Below are positions 1 through 8,641 of a DNA stretch of 64,000 nt, piece by piece. The stretch comes from Micromonospora sp. U21 (lineage in GTDB: Bacteria; Actinomycetota; Actinomycetes; Mycobacteriales; Micromonosporaceae). The notes below the pieces were generated by a model. That model worked only from the letters and a program-made list of their open reading frames with translations. It did not search any database and was not told the origin of the DNA. The position numbers and the translations under genes are program-made. The DNA lies in assembly GCF_018070045.1 (NCBI RefSeq), contig NZ_JAGPYK010000011.1, positions 1 through 64,000 on the forward strand, written 5' to 3'. Each line of letters begins with the position of its first letter. The stretch's first letter is position 1.

Positions 1-104
1 CAGAAGGCCTCAGCAAGCAGGAGATCCTGCGCTGCCTCAAGCGCTACATCGTCCGCGACGTCTACACGGCCCTACGCGCCGACTTCGCCGCCCTCACCCC
101 TTGA
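1..104 (+). CDS. IS110-type transposase, C-terminal fragment (cut by window edge)
   Basis: The frame open at the left edge encodes about 33 residues and stops at a TGA at 102-104. The tail reads EGLSKQEILRCLKRYIVRDV followed by YTALRADFAALTP. The LKRY-I-R-x-V-Y pattern is the usual end of IS110/IS1111-family transposases, which cut and rejoin DNA with a RuvC-like DEDD domain and a C-terminal serine-containing domain. Only the last residues are visible, so completeness cannot be judged. It is not the same protein as the transposase at 26290, whose end is different. Its position beside a restriction-type gene pair fits the edge of an accessory island. Confidence 0.6.
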   Translation, partial: EGLSKQEILRCLKRYIVRDVYTALRADFAALTP

Positions 105-153
105 CCTCCATAGGAGCATCGGGATGGGGTAGCCGTGGCGGTTTTAGTCGACG

Positions 154-807
154 TCACGAGCGGAGATCTAGAGTGAAATGGTGCAACTCAAAGCCCGCAT
201 GGTCACTGGTGTGCTCGAGAATTTCGGGTGCCTGCCGGCCCCGCGAGCGAAGCACAGCCGTAGGGCCGAAGTCGGGTTCCGCGACAATGGTCTTATTTAC
301 GAGGTCAATGACCTGGATGGGATCATCCTCGAGAATGTAGCCAAGCATCCCACCCAGCCCACAAGAAGTCGTCTCGTACCGTCCATCGACGAACCGACGC
401 ATGCCTTCTGTCACGTACTTCCTCGGTAAGCCGCCGCTTGCCTTAAGGCGCTTGGCCTCCACATGAACAACAACATCTTGCCCGACCGAAATATTCAGGT
501 CGGGCCGAGAGGCCCGAGCCGGGTCCTCAACGCCCTCACACATTTCCCTCGTAGGCTGCGGGCCGTCATACTGCATTCGGTATATGGCCCATCGCGGATT
601 GTTGCGAATAACGTGGACCGACCAATGGTAAACCCTGACAGTACAGGCTACTTCGGAGTCGCTGTAGCGGAAAAAGGCTTCTTGGCCCCAGAGACGCAGT
701 GCTTCGACCAGCAAATCGCGCAGGCTGCTCTTCATGTTGGCGGCTGCTCGGAGCCGAAGGTTGGAAGCTGCCGCGCCCATCACTTTTGCCCCGAGCCTCT
801 CCAGCAC
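154..807 (-). CDS. Candidate PD-(D/E)XK nuclease partner of the adjacent DNA methyltransferase
   Basis: A 217-aa soluble protein whose family I do not recognise. Its centre has RPDLNISV followed by VVVHVEAKRLK, that is an acidic residue about 14 positions before E-x-K inside a hydrophobic beta strand. This is the layout of PD-(D/E)XK nucleases. I chose the GTG at 807 because GGGAG lies five bases upstream; a TTG at 819 is also in frame. The gene begins within bases of the methyltransferase stop (809-811), so the two are probably co-transcribed and coupled. The context suggests a restriction endonuclease, or at least a DNA-acting partner. The nuclease assignment rests on this single motif and is an inference. 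Confidence 0.5.
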   Translation of the reverse strand: MLERLGAKVMGAAASNLRLRAAANMKSSLRDLLVEALRLWGQEAFFRYSDSEVACTVRVYHWSVHVIRNNPRWAIYRMQYDGPQPTREMCEGVEDPARASRPDLNISVGQDVVVHVEAKRLKASGGLPRKYVTEGMRRFVDGRYETTSCGLGGMLGYILEDDPIQVIDLVNKTIVAEPDFGPTAVLRSRGRQAPEILEHTSDHAGFELHHFTLDLRS

Positions 808-808
808 A

Positions 809-3709
809 TCAGCTCCCAAATGCCAACGCGGTGATGATCCGGTCAGCGTCGTCTAACGCAGCATCGATCGACCAACGGTCACGGTCGGAAGTCTTGACGA
901 TATAGACAGTATCGTCGTCGACGAAAAAGCCAGCCGGCTGAGCGACCACAGCGGTGCTAAGCGAGTCATCGATCGGGTTCGACCGAAGTATTCCTTCGAT
1001 ATCAATTGGGTACGTCGACTGCGGGGACCCACGCTCGTCACCCATTGGACGGATTGTTACAGCAACCGCCCGATATGAGTTCCTCGCTTCATGGAGGCTT
1101 GTCACGCGCATGTCGCTGAAGAAACCTGAGAGGACGCCGCAGAGTTGATCCTGGTAAGCGTCTAGCTCTCGCTCATGCACAGAACCAAAGTAGGCCGTCG
1201 GGCGGCGGAATCTACCTAGACCGAACTGAAGGCGTTCCATAACCCGCGCCCGCTCTGCCGTCGTCAGCTTATAGGCCGCGAAGACAATCTCGTCCAGTCG
1301 GCGCAGCAGCTGGTCGGTCATGCCTCCTTCCGCCCTGCGGAAGATGTCGCTTAGCTCTTCGTACTGGGCTGCGGTTGGGGTTGCGAGGGGTAAACTAAGG
1401 TGTTCGTTTAGCTCGACAAAATCTCTCTCTACACCCCAAGCAGCACTAGTCATGAAGTGGAAGTAGTGGCCGAGAGAGGAAACCGTGGTCGCGGCCAGCA
1501 TGGCTAGTAGCGGCCGGTCGACGAGAGGGCCGGCGAATCCCATAACGCCATGCCGGAATACGACATCCTCGTCTACCAAGACTGCTGCAAGTCGGCCGTT
1601 CACGAAGGTCGTACGGATCAAGACATGTGGACCCCTGAACAGGCGTTCGTCTCGAGTCCGATGAAGGTACGGTCTCTGGAAGGTCTCGACTGGTCGCTCG
1701 GCAATTCGCACAGGAAGCACGAAGCTCGCATCGAGGTCAGGCATGCCTAGGAGATGCGCGGCGTCATTTCGGTCGCCGCCGTTGGGCTGATAGCCCTGGC
1801 CGGCAATCCAGCCGTTCTTCGTAACCAACTCCTGAACGGAGGGAAAAGATGCCTTCAGCCAGTCGATCAGCTGAAGGTCTCGGTAACCTCCCCATAGCAG
1901 GACTTTCCAAATGTCTGAACGTACTTGAGCTTGCCGCCGACTGAGAGTTCGTACCTCTTCAGGAATGATTTGCAGGGCGTCCAAAGTCGTGTTCATGGGC
2001 CGCGGATGAGCAGCTATGTGAAGGATCTCTGGAGAGATGTCAGCGACTGATCCGTCTTCGAGTTCCGACATTGCCTCGGCAACTATGACAGCGGACGGAG
2101 CTATTGCGGTTGCGAAGACGCTACGCCTGACGGCGGACAGATCTATAACGGCGGTCACATTAAGTTGCGAAAACACTTGATACCGGAAGTCTGTGGCCCG
2201 CCCGCTGCGATTGTGGAGCAGAGGCTTGGCCGGCATTACTAGGCCCAGTTTGCCGGACGGCGCGAGAGATTCCTTTGCGAGCCACAGAAAAGCCTGGGCC
2301 ATCTGCTGATCGGCAATCGGGAGTTGACGCTGTCTGACGAATCTGGCCGCCCCGGCGGTCAACTTACTGCGCCAAGGGGGGTTGCTAACGACAGCGTCGA
2401 ACCGCTCGCCCGATAGATGATGCTCCTCGAAAGCGTCGGCGACGACGATGTTATCGTTAAGTAGCTTAGGTAGTACTACTTCGTCCCAGACAGTAGGAGG
2501 ATCGAGTTCCTCGAGGAGCGCCAGATATAGACCGAAAGCTGCGACACGGGCAGCGTCCGGGTTTCGCTCGACGCCGAATATGTGGTTCTTTAGCAGTTGC
2601 GTGAGCTCAGAATATGCCAGCTGGCTACCTTGTGCCCGCCGCTCGCGATAGGCAAGTCTCCGGAACGCCTCAGTCATGAAGGCGCCGCTGCCGCAGGCCA
2701 AGTCAATGAGCCTTGGCTGATTGGGTCCGGCCCAAGGCAGTACCTCGTCGAGGACCAAGTCCACTAAGAACTTTGGCGTATAGTACGCGCCGTGGGTCCG
2801 TCGGTTGTCTTCGAGGAGCTGCTCATAAATGCTACTTACGAGGTCAGACGGCAATACGGAGAAGTCATACGGATACAAGGACTGCTGGCCCGTAGGCAGG
2901 TGGTCCCCATTGAGAAAAGATGAAACCATCCTGAGGTCGCTGCGACTGACTGTCTGTAACGCCTCGGGCACAGGTCCAAAGACATCTCCGTTGAAGTGCT
3001 CAGCCAAACCCTCGAAGAGGGCACGCGTTGTCTGCCTGCCATCATTAAGGGCTTCTTGGAGGCTGATCCTCCCGGACAGGTCGGCGAAATGGCGTTGGTC
3101 GAGGATGCCCCGATGCGCCAGGTAGCTTGTGACAAGACAGCCGCCTATGACCTGGTCGACTGCCATTCGGCGACGCGGATCGTCGCCCGCGATAGTCATG
3201 CGCAAATAATGCAGGTTCGATAGAAGCGCCTTGCTTACTCGGGAGGCGCGCGCAAACGACCTAGCATGTTGCTGCGCAAAGGTCCCGGCCTGAATCTGGA
3301 GCCGGCCGAAGACATCGAGAAGTCTCCGTGCAGTTCCGCTTCGTCGCTGATGTCCGACGAGACCTGAGGTGTCGTCGCGCTCGAGCGATGGAATGTCGAC
3401 CGCGTTAAAAGCGGTGATGTCAGTCGCTCCCGCAGATATCAAGAGTGGGATTCGACCATAATTCCACAGGCGTCGACGTAGGGCGAATAGCCCTGGACCT
3501 CGCTCGTAGGTCGTGAAGCCTACGAGGGGTACTCCATCGTGAAAGAAGGCAGCATCAAGACCGACCTTGTTATGCAGGTCACGCCAGACGTAGTCTCGCG
3601 GGCCCTGCACATGGTCAGTGCCCGTAGTGAGCAGACCATCGTGGCCCAGGTAGTCCAGTTCCTCGAGGGCGGTGACCAGGGAGTCCGGAAGTCCGGCGTT
3701 CAGCGGCAC
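809..3709 (-). CDS. Adenine-specific (N6) DNA methyltransferase, type I/IIG-like, 966 aa
   Basis: A large gamma-type adenine methyltransferase. Visible motifs are GAYYTPKFLVD (about 307-317), AdoMet-binding motif I LIDLACGSGAF (334-344), and catalytic motif IV SNPPW (442-446). The first 300 residues are helical and of the kind that precedes N6_Mtase/Eco57I domains. The last 350 residues have no further catalytic motif and could hold the target-recognition domain. The GTG start is supported by AGGAGT six bases upstream. The candidate ExK nuclease follows directly, suggesting a compact restriction-modification pair. Base composition is clearly less G+C-rich than the genes after 13 kb, consistent with transfer. 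It could instead be a solitary or BREX/DISARM-like methyltransferase, but no partner genes of those systems are visible. Confidence 0.88.
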   Translation of the reverse strand: MPLNAGLPDSLVTALEELDYLGHDGLLTTGTDHVQGPRDYVWRDLHNKVGLDAAFFHDGVPLVGFTTYERGPGLFALRRRLWNYGRIPLLISAGATDITAFNAVDIPSLERDDTSGLVGHQRRSGTARRLLDVFGRLQIQAGTFAQQHARSFARASRVSKALLSNLHYLRMTIAGDDPRRRMAVDQVIGGCLVTSYLAHRGILDQRHFADLSGRISLQEALNDGRQTTRALFEGLAEHFNGDVFGPVPEALQTVSRSDLRMVSSFLNGDHLPTGQQSLYPYDFSVLPSDLVSSIYEQLLEDNRRTHGAYYTPKFLVDLVLDEVLPWAGPNQPRLIDLACGSGAFMTEAFRRLAYRERRAQGSQLAYSELTQLLKNHIFGVERNPDAARVAAFGLYLALLEELDPPTVWDEVVLPKLLNDNIVVADAFEEHHLSGERFDAVVSNPPWRSKLTAGAARFVRQRQLPIADQQMAQAFLWLAKESLAPSGKLGLVMPAKPLLHNRSGRATDFRYQVFSQLNVTAVIDLSAVRRSVFATAIAPSAVIVAEAMSELEDGSVADISPEILHIAAHPRPMNTTLDALQIIPEEVRTLSRRQAQVRSDIWKVLLWGGYRDLQLIDWLKASFPSVQELVTKNGWIAGQGYQPNGGDRNDAAHLLGMPDLDASFVLPVRIAERPVETFQRPYLHRTRDERLFRGPHVLIRTTFVNGRLAAVLVDEDVVFRHGVMGFAGPLVDRPLLAMLAATTVSSLGHYFHFMTSAAWGVERDFVELNEHLSLPLATPTAAQYEELSDIFRRAEGGMTDQLLRRLDEIVFAAYKLTTAERARVMERLQFGLGRFRRPTAYFGSVHERELDAYQDQLCGVLSGFFSDMRVTSLHEARNSYRAVAVTIRPMGDERGSPQSTYPIDIEGILRSNPIDDSLSTAVVAQPAGFFVDDDTVYIVKTSDRDRWSIDAALDDADRIITALAFGS

Positions 3710-3871
3710 GATGTAACTCCTGCACGCCGGATCATGGCATCACCCTACGGCCAACCGGCCACTGTAGCCAAGCACGTTGACTGGTTCGGTGGGCTGGAGC
3801 GGGCCACGTGCGAAGCACTGGAGATCTTCTAGCGAACCTGCCCCAAGGTGCAGTGGGGCGGACGAGCGGCG

Positions 3872-5230
3872 TTACGCCGCCATTGCGGCCTCAAGGCCGG
3901 AGTACCAGTAGTGCGAGTCCGGGGTCTCGCCGTCCCGAACCTCTCCGAGGAATCGCTCCCACAGCGGCCTGTCGGCCGGTCGTAGCTGCACCGTTGCCTG
4001 GTAGAGGTCTACAGCCAACTGGACCATGCCTGTCGCGCTTCGACACTCACCGTTCGAAGCCCACTCCTTTAGAGCATCGCGTAGGTCATCCTCGGTCATC
4101 AGGGGTCCGTACGGCACGACAGCGAGGCGCGTAAGACCTTCAGCTTGGCGGAAAGAGCCGGCCTCGCGAAGTAGGCTCGGTACCCACGGGACAAAGTAGG
4201 GGTTGATATGGCGCGCCATGACCGTTGCTTTGCCCATGACGCTTAGTCGCTCGAACTCCCGCTGCAAGCTGGGGATGCGCTCACGTGCCTCTGCGCTACG
4301 GGCCAAGGCGAGTACTTCGGCCTTGTCTGGCGTCAGGCCGTCCCATGTGGCCGCAGAGCTCATGTCTTTCACCAGGTCATCAAGGCGCGCGGACAGAGGG
4401 GCATCGACGAGTTCCCAGAAGACGTCGAAGTCGCCGAGGCGTGCTGCCGTGCGTAGAAGGAGTTCCCCATCCGATACACGGAGGCGATCCACTGACTTGC
4501 TCAGCAAGTCGCGGACCAGAAGGCGGTCTCGGCTAGCGAACGCCTGAAGGCAATCCGCCATGCGGCCGGCAAGAACCACATTGCTGACCGTAGGAAGGCC
4601 TGGTAGCTCAAGCAGGGCATGCTTCCCAGCGAGGTCGACGATTCGGCGGCGCGCAGCAGGTCGCACCCGATCGAAGAACGTTGCAAGGATGTGGCCCTTG
4701 CTGGCCGAGAACAGGGGGTCGCAAACATGTACCGCGAATTCGTCGACCACCTTGCGACCCTGAGTCGGTGGCTGAGTGAGTAGCGAGTCCAGTGCGATGG
4801 CCAGGTGGGCGCGCGCGACCTCTGATCGAGGCTCGTACACCTCCCCTAGCCGGCGCAGGGACGGGTGCACGCAAAGGTGCCGGTCCTGACGTAGCCGGTC
4901 TAACTCTCGCTTCGTGATGGTGTCGATCAGTTCGAGCTTGACCGCCTGATCGAGAACATCGCGCTCCACCTCTTGCATGGAGTTCACACCTGCCGGGGCA
5001 AGTCCGTCAGCTCGCGCCTTCTCTACCTTCGTACGGAAGGCTGCAGCCTCAGCATCTCCCTCGTCGGCCAGCCTGATGATCTTCTCGGTGAGGTCGGCGC
5101 AGACGGCGGTCCAGGTGGAGGCGATGCTTGCTCGCACAGCGCCAGCGTTGTAGCACCTCCAGGCGTCATCGACCAGGCTGCGGACATCCGGGTTCCACAC
5201 GCGGTGTACCTGGGTCTCTAGGTCTAGCAT
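3872..5230 (-). CDS. HEPN-like protein of unknown function, 452 aa
   Basis: No named family is recognised with confidence. The N-terminal 150 residues are helical and contain CYNAGAVRASIASTWTAV followed, near residues 114-123, by RQDRHLCVHPS. This gives an R-x4-H pair (R117, H122) in the position of the HEPN RNase motif, with H in place of the usual N after R. HEPN domains act as RNases or RNA-binding modules in toxins and anti-phage systems. The remaining 300 residues are helical without clear motifs. I start at the ATG at 5230. The longer upstream frame runs through a repeat (5395-5530) and is low-complexity, so it is unlikely to be coding. The neighbours are the methyltransferase pair and the first att-like spacer. 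Confidence 0.6.
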   Translation of the reverse strand: MLDLETQVHRVWNPDVRSLVDDAWRCYNAGAVRASIASTWTAVCADLTEKIIRLADEGDAEAAAFRTKVEKARADGLAPAGVNSMQEVERDVLDQAVKLELIDTITKRELDRLRQDRHLCVHPSLRRLGEVYEPRSEVARAHLAIALDSLLTQPPTQGRKVVDEFAVHVCDPLFSASKGHILATFFDRVRPAARRRIVDLAGKHALLELPGLPTVSNVVLAGRMADCLQAFASRDRLLVRDLLSKSVDRLRVSDGELLLRTAARLGDFDVFWELVDAPLSARLDDLVKDMSSAATWDGLTPDKAEVLALARSAEARERIPSLQREFERLSVMGKATVMARHINPYFVPWVPSLLREAGSFRQAEGLTRLAVVPYGPLMTEDDLRDALKEWASNGECRSATGMVQLAVDLYQATVQLRPADRPLWERFLGEVRDGETPDSHYWYSGLEAAMAA

Positions 5231-5394
5231 CAGATCTATCCGTCCCTTGCGTTGCCCGCCGAGCAGGTGGAGCGCTGGCAGCGTACCGGTGGAGATACCT
5301 CCCGGACGACCCGCTTTAGCACCGTCCGACGCACCGTCGCATCCCCCAGCGGCATCCCCCAGCGGCGTCGCCTCGGTGGCCGGCGAAGTGGTTG

Positions 5395-5530
5395 TCGACA
5401 GCAACGCTGAGAGCAACTGCGATGGACGGCGACACGCCGAGGAGAGCCGGCACTGACTACGCTCCGAGCTTGCAGCCGTTCCCGGATGTGTGCGGACGCG
5501 GTGCACAGAGCTTGTAAGCGAGTCGTCAGG
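5395..5530 (+). repeat. Att-like spacer R1 (twin GACAkCAA motif plus TTGTAA core)
   Basis: First of five related intergenic units. It starts with twin motifs GACAGCAA and GAGAGCAA (12-nt period, first at 5397) and reaches the core CTTGTAAGCGAGTCGTCAGG at 5511-5530, exactly 114 bp later. It is alignable along its length with R4 (10199-10337), including a shared ACAGAGCTTGTAA segment. The core resembles an anticodon loop plus variable region of a tRNA with anticodon TGT, but the flanking T-arm is missing. The stretch 5231-5394 to its left holds no gene that I can support. Confidence 0.7.
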
Positions 5531-5553
5531 CTCAGGACGGGCGCAACTGCACG

Positions 5554-6246
5554 TCAGGTCTGATCGCCCGGCGGATCCTCTTCGCCAGGTTCCTTCGCCG
5601 CATCGGTGCCGGAGCTTCGCCTGCGCCGCTCCCGCTTCTCACGCTCCTCGCGGTCGATCTGCTCGTAGATTGCCTCTTGTTCAGCCAGGGCCGCCTCATA
5701 GGCGGCGACGAAGACGGGCGGTGCGGGAGAGGGGCTACCTTGCACGTAGGCCGCGACAAGAGCAAGACCGTACCGATTGCAGTTGCGGGCGATGAGCCAG
5801 TCGCGGTCGCCTTCGAAGTTGTTGATGGCGCCGCTGCTGTAGAACCTCGTGAGCTGGTACAGCCGCTCACGTAGCGGCGTTGGCGCGGCCGCCGTGTGCG
5901 CCTGGATCTCCCGAAGGAGACGAAACTCCTGATTGCGACCGTCGGACGTGAGGGAACCATCCTTGTCTCGCTCGACGTCGTACAGATGCTCAACGTCCAG
6001 CAACAGCTGCCGGATAGCCATGACAGCCTGCCGCTCGTGATCCTGCCGGCGAAGCCAGGCCTCCCGCTGCCAGCCCACTGCGAACAGGATTGCAGCCGTT
6101 GTCGTGCCTATACCACCGAGCCAGTCTGGAAATGATCCCCAGTTGATGGCTCGGTGGCCGATGACGGCAAACATGCTGAGGACGAGACCGGCGCTGCTCA
6201 GAGTGATACAGCCGACGAGTAGGTGCCAGATTCTCAAAGCAGGCAT
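5554..6246 (-). CDS. Small membrane-anchored protein with charged C-terminal coil
   Basis: A 230-aa protein whose family I do not recognise. Two hydrophobic segments lie near residues 6-30 (IWHLLVGCITLSSAGLVLSM...) and 40-60 (FPDWLGGIGTTTAAILFAVG). The rest is cytoplasmic and helical. The C-terminus is dense in E, R and K (about 190-215), a likely coiled coil. I start at the ATG at 6246 because the upstream open frame lies in spacer R2. The topology (two N-terminal helices plus a soluble sensor/effector part) is common among small defence proteins, but nothing catalytic is visible. It is the only gene between spacers R1 and R2. Confidence 0.6.
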   Translation of the reverse strand: MPALRIWHLLVGCITLSSAGLVLSMFAVIGHRAINWGSFPDWLGGIGTTTAAILFAVGWQREAWLRRQDHERQAVMAIRQLLLDVEHLYDVERDKDGSLTSDGRNQEFRLLREIQAHTAAAPTPLRERLYQLTRFYSSGAINNFEGDRDWLIARNCNRYGLALVAAYVQGSPSPAPPVFVAAYEAALAEQEAIYEQIDREEREKRERRRRSSGTDAAKEPGEEDPPGDQT

Positions 6247-6277
6247 CTTCACCAGGGCATCTTGCCGGGCTCCACCG

Positions 6278-6480
6278 CCTACAGCGATGTCGGTTGTACG
6301 ACACGGGTCCGGGCGAGGACGCGTCGAGGCGCGACCACGGTCAATCGAACGAGTTGGCCGAGGTGCAGGGACGACGCGGGACGAGACAGACAGAGCCTGT
6401 AAGCGAGACGTCAGGTGGCGAGGCAGCAAGAAGGCAGCGCGAACCTTGATGCGGGTCAGCCCGGAACATCAACGGACGAG
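6278..6480 (+). repeat. Att-like spacer R2 with preserved right arm
   Basis: The core CCTGTAAGCGAGACGTCAGG lies at 6396-6415. A degenerate copy of the twin motif (ACAGCGA, about 6281) sits 116 bp upstream, matching the geometry of the other units. To the right of the core is AGGCAGCAAGAAGGCAGCGC, a twin AGGCAGC motif with 11-nt period, followed by 45 bp. The whole right arm recurs at 11119-11190. The remaining stretch up to the gene at 6666 shows nothing else. Confidence 0.6.
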
Positions 6481-6665
6481 GGCCACTGCCTGCTCGTTGA
6501 CGCAGTACCTCACCCGCTGGCACGAACCGACGGCCTGGGACCGCATCCCCCCGACGGGGGTCGTCGTACTGCCATCAGTGGCGCCCCTGCCTCATTGCGG
6601 CCGGTGTCCGCGGCTGGCCCGTTCCCCAGTTTCGCACAAGACGGCAGCTGCACGAGACTGTCACC

Positions 6666-7004
6666 GTGGCGCACGACGATGCAGCGGTTGTGAAGATGGC
6701 CGACCTTTTCTACCCCGAGCCGGCAACCTGGGGCCTGCGTGGTGACCCCTACGTATGGGCAGCCCTTCGGGAGCACCTATCTGGTAAGGACATTCCGACA
6801 TCGCTCGACGAGGTGGTCGCCCTTCTGCACTCAGCGTTCGGTGAGCTCGTGGGTCTTGACCTAGTCACCGAACCGGCGTCGTCGGTGTACCGGGAGCAAT
6901 ACGCCCACGGCGGCATGTCCGGTGGGAGGGTCGATCTCGACGCTTGGCGACAGCGGCTGTTCCCATTGCTCACGGAGCGCGCCAGGATGCTGCTGGTGGC
7001 ATGA
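6666..7004 (+). CDS. Small acidic protein of unknown function, 112 aa
   Basis: I do not recognise a named domain. The sequence is compact and globular, with EPATWGLRGDPYVWAALREH near the N-terminus and YAHGGMSGGRVDLDAWRQ near the C-terminus, ending shortly after LFPLLTERARM. The start is either GTG 6666 or ATG 6696 (102 aa); neither has a strong ribosome-binding site. The central GGMSGG turn and tryptophan-rich ends suggest a conserved fold rather than a random frame. It is alone between spacers R2 and R3, so it would be the whole cargo of that unit. Coding is likely; function is open. Confidence 0.55.
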   Translation: MAHDDAAVVKMADLFYPEPATWGLRGDPYVWAALREHLSGKDIPTSLDEVVALLHSAFGELVGLDLVTEPASSVYREQYAHGGMSGGRVDLDAWRQRLFPLLTERARMLLVA

Positions 7005-7088
7005 TCGCAGCTACACCTCGATCCGCCATCGTCGCAGCCGGCGGCGGGTCTCTCCGGCCGGCCGCGAGCAGCGGACCTGCGGCGGCCG

Positions 7089-7228
7089 CTTGACATCAAC
7101 ACCTGACATCAACGGTCGCGGCCTAGGGCGGACTGCCTCGTACTGATCTCGCGTACGGGCCGGAGCCAACGGACGTCAGCGGACTCTGCGACTCTTGCCC
7201 AAGACGCCTTGTAAACGAGACGTCGGGC
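7089..7228 (+). repeat. Att-like spacer R3
   Basis: Twin TGACATCAAC motifs (13-nt period, first at 7091) are followed 116 bp later by the core CTTGTAAACGAGACGTCGGG at 7208. It aligns best with R5 (12547-12686). Both share the twin motif plus CGGT, and both share CGACTCT close to the core. The 84 bp before it (7005-7088) hold nothing that I can identify. Confidence 0.7.
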
Positions 7229-7235
7229 AGGGGCA

Positions 7236-7273
7236 GCACCCTTGTGTGCCAGGGGCAAGCACACTTGTGTGCC
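7236..7273 (+). repeat. Twin 15-bp direct repeat right of spacer R3 core
   Basis: GCACCCTTGTGTGCC (7236-7250) and GCACACTTGTGTGCC (7259-7273) are near-identical direct repeats 23 bp apart, immediately to the right of the R3 core. In the att-like model they would be the right-arm sites, analogous to the twin AGGCAGC motif to the right of R2. No gene starts before 7367. Confidence 0.55.
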
Positions 7274-7366
7274 GGGACCGCCCTTAGGGCCGGCATTCTC
7301 GTCTCCAGAGGGGAGGCCGCCGGTGTCCCAGTACCCCGTCTGTCACTGGAGTCCCCGCGGCGCGCG

Positions 7367-8521
7367 ATGGGATTGATTGCCGTGCATCCAGACCGAGGCC
7401 TGCTGGATGCGACCCACAGCGAGCTCGGCTGTGCTTGGGATTGGGCTGAAGTCCACCGGGTCCGGCCGCGAGTCCCGCTGGCCTGCCCGGAGTGTGCTCA
7501 CACCATGCACGCCAAGGTTTCTACCGGAGGATTTAGGTTCTTCGCCCATGACCCAGCCGGGCCTACTTGCACGTTGGCCTGGGAAACCTTGGAACATCGC
7601 CTACTCAAACTGGAACTGGCGACGGCGGTGCGGGCCGCAGGGTGGCAGGCGGAATTGGAGGTGGCAGGAGCACACCGGCGGTGGCGTGCGGATGTCCTGG
7701 CGACATCGCCGGACGGTTCTACGCGCTTGGCATGGGAGGCCCAACTATCACCGATCACTATCGAGCACATCGCAGCACGCACTGAGCGCCTGGTCGCCGA
7801 TCACGTTCAGGTTTGCTGGGTCACCGTCGAAGACCGCCCCTGGCTCGGCGTGGTTCCCTCGATCGCGGTCGACCCTCCGGCCAGTCGGACCACGCCATGG
7901 ATGGTGCGTGCTGGACTCCTGCGTTTCACCGAGACTTGGGAGACAGTGCCCGGCCAGAGCTTGCAGAATTTCGTCGGCTGGACGCTCGCTAGACGGGTCG
8001 TGGCTCACACCCCATTGCGTAGCCTCTCCCTTCCTGATTCCTCCCGTCGATGGCAGAAGATATGGACGTCGCCGGCGTACATACGAGCCGCTTCAACCTC
8101 CGTAGCCTCGGACGGCGCTAGCTACCAATCGAAGGGGCAGGCGAAACAGCGCGTGGTCGGACCGCAGAAAGACAACATGGACGTGCCGTATACAGAGCCC
8201 CCGCCAGAATTCTTGGATCATCTATCCCGGCACCTAGCCCATGCAACCGGCGATGTTGAGGTAGGCGATCGAGGACCGCGTTGGGCCAATGGTCATCCGG
8301 TGTACGTAAACGGCCGCCTCTATGGCATAGCCGGCCCCCGGCCCGACAACAACTCTCAATGGCTGCGCCTGAACGGACTACTCGTCCTCGTACCGGAGAA
8401 CCAACTCGCGTGGTTCAGTCGTAAGGCGCCACTAGGCACTCGGATCTCCGTCGTCCACGCCTCATTGCCATGGATCTACTACGACAGAGATGGCGACGAC
8501 GACACGGATAGAGAACTCTAA
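7367..8521 (+). CDS. CoiA-like putative PD-(D/E)XK nuclease, 384 aa
   Basis: The N-terminal half matches the competence protein CoiA type. A CPEC zinc-knuckle-like motif (C40-x2-C43) is followed by FFAHDP and a later cysteine (C68), then a helical ETLEHRLLKLELATAVRAAG segment. After that comes a nuclease core RWRADVLA...LAWEAQLS, giving D109 and E124-x-Q126, the D-ExQ variant of the PD-(D/E)XK active site. The C-terminal 150 residues (PVYVNGRLYGIAG, WLRLNGLLVLVPE) look like a separate beta-rich domain. Start ATG 7367 precedes the conserved domain; upstream frame codons belong to the spacer. CoiA-like proteins occur both in competence and in accessory regions of actinomycetes. Here the neighbour is a convergent HEPN gene. 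Confidence 0.7.
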   Translation: MGLIAVHPDRGLLDATHSELGCAWDWAEVHRVRPRVPLACPECAHTMHAKVSTGGFRFFAHDPAGPTCTLAWETLEHRLLKLELATAVRAAGWQAELEVAGAHRRWRADVLATSPDGSTRLAWEAQLSPITIEHIAARTERLVADHVQVCWVTVEDRPWLGVVPSIAVDPPASRTTPWMVRAGLLRFTETWETVPGQSLQNFVGWTLARRVVAHTPLRSLSLPDSSRRWQKIWTSPAYIRAASTSVASDGASYQSKGQAKQRVVGPQKDNMDVPYTEPPPEFLDHLSRHLAHATGDVEVGDRGPRWANGHPVYVNGRLYGIAGPRPDNNSQWLRLNGLLVLVPENQLAWFSRKAPLGTRISVVHASLPWIYYDRDGDDDTDREL

Positions 8522-8641
8522 CCGCCGCACAGGAGACAGCAGAAAGTCAGCGAACTACCGTGTGTCGCTGGGACAAGCGTCGCTCTCGTGCCGTTACGAG
8601 GCCACGGCTATCGTGGGCGCAGTCAGCAGAGAGTCAGCCAG

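Noticed and set aside
5231..5506. An N-terminal extension of the HEPN-like protein
   Set aside because: It runs into spacer R1 and is low-complexity. The ATG at 5230 lies directly before the recognisable helical domain.
8535..8640. GACAGCAGAAAGTCAGC and AGTCAGCAGAGAGTCAGC, which resemble the twin arm motif of the spacers
   Set aside because: No TTGTAA core lies 116 bp downstream and the second motif differs. I could not separate it from chance, so it is not listed as a spacer.
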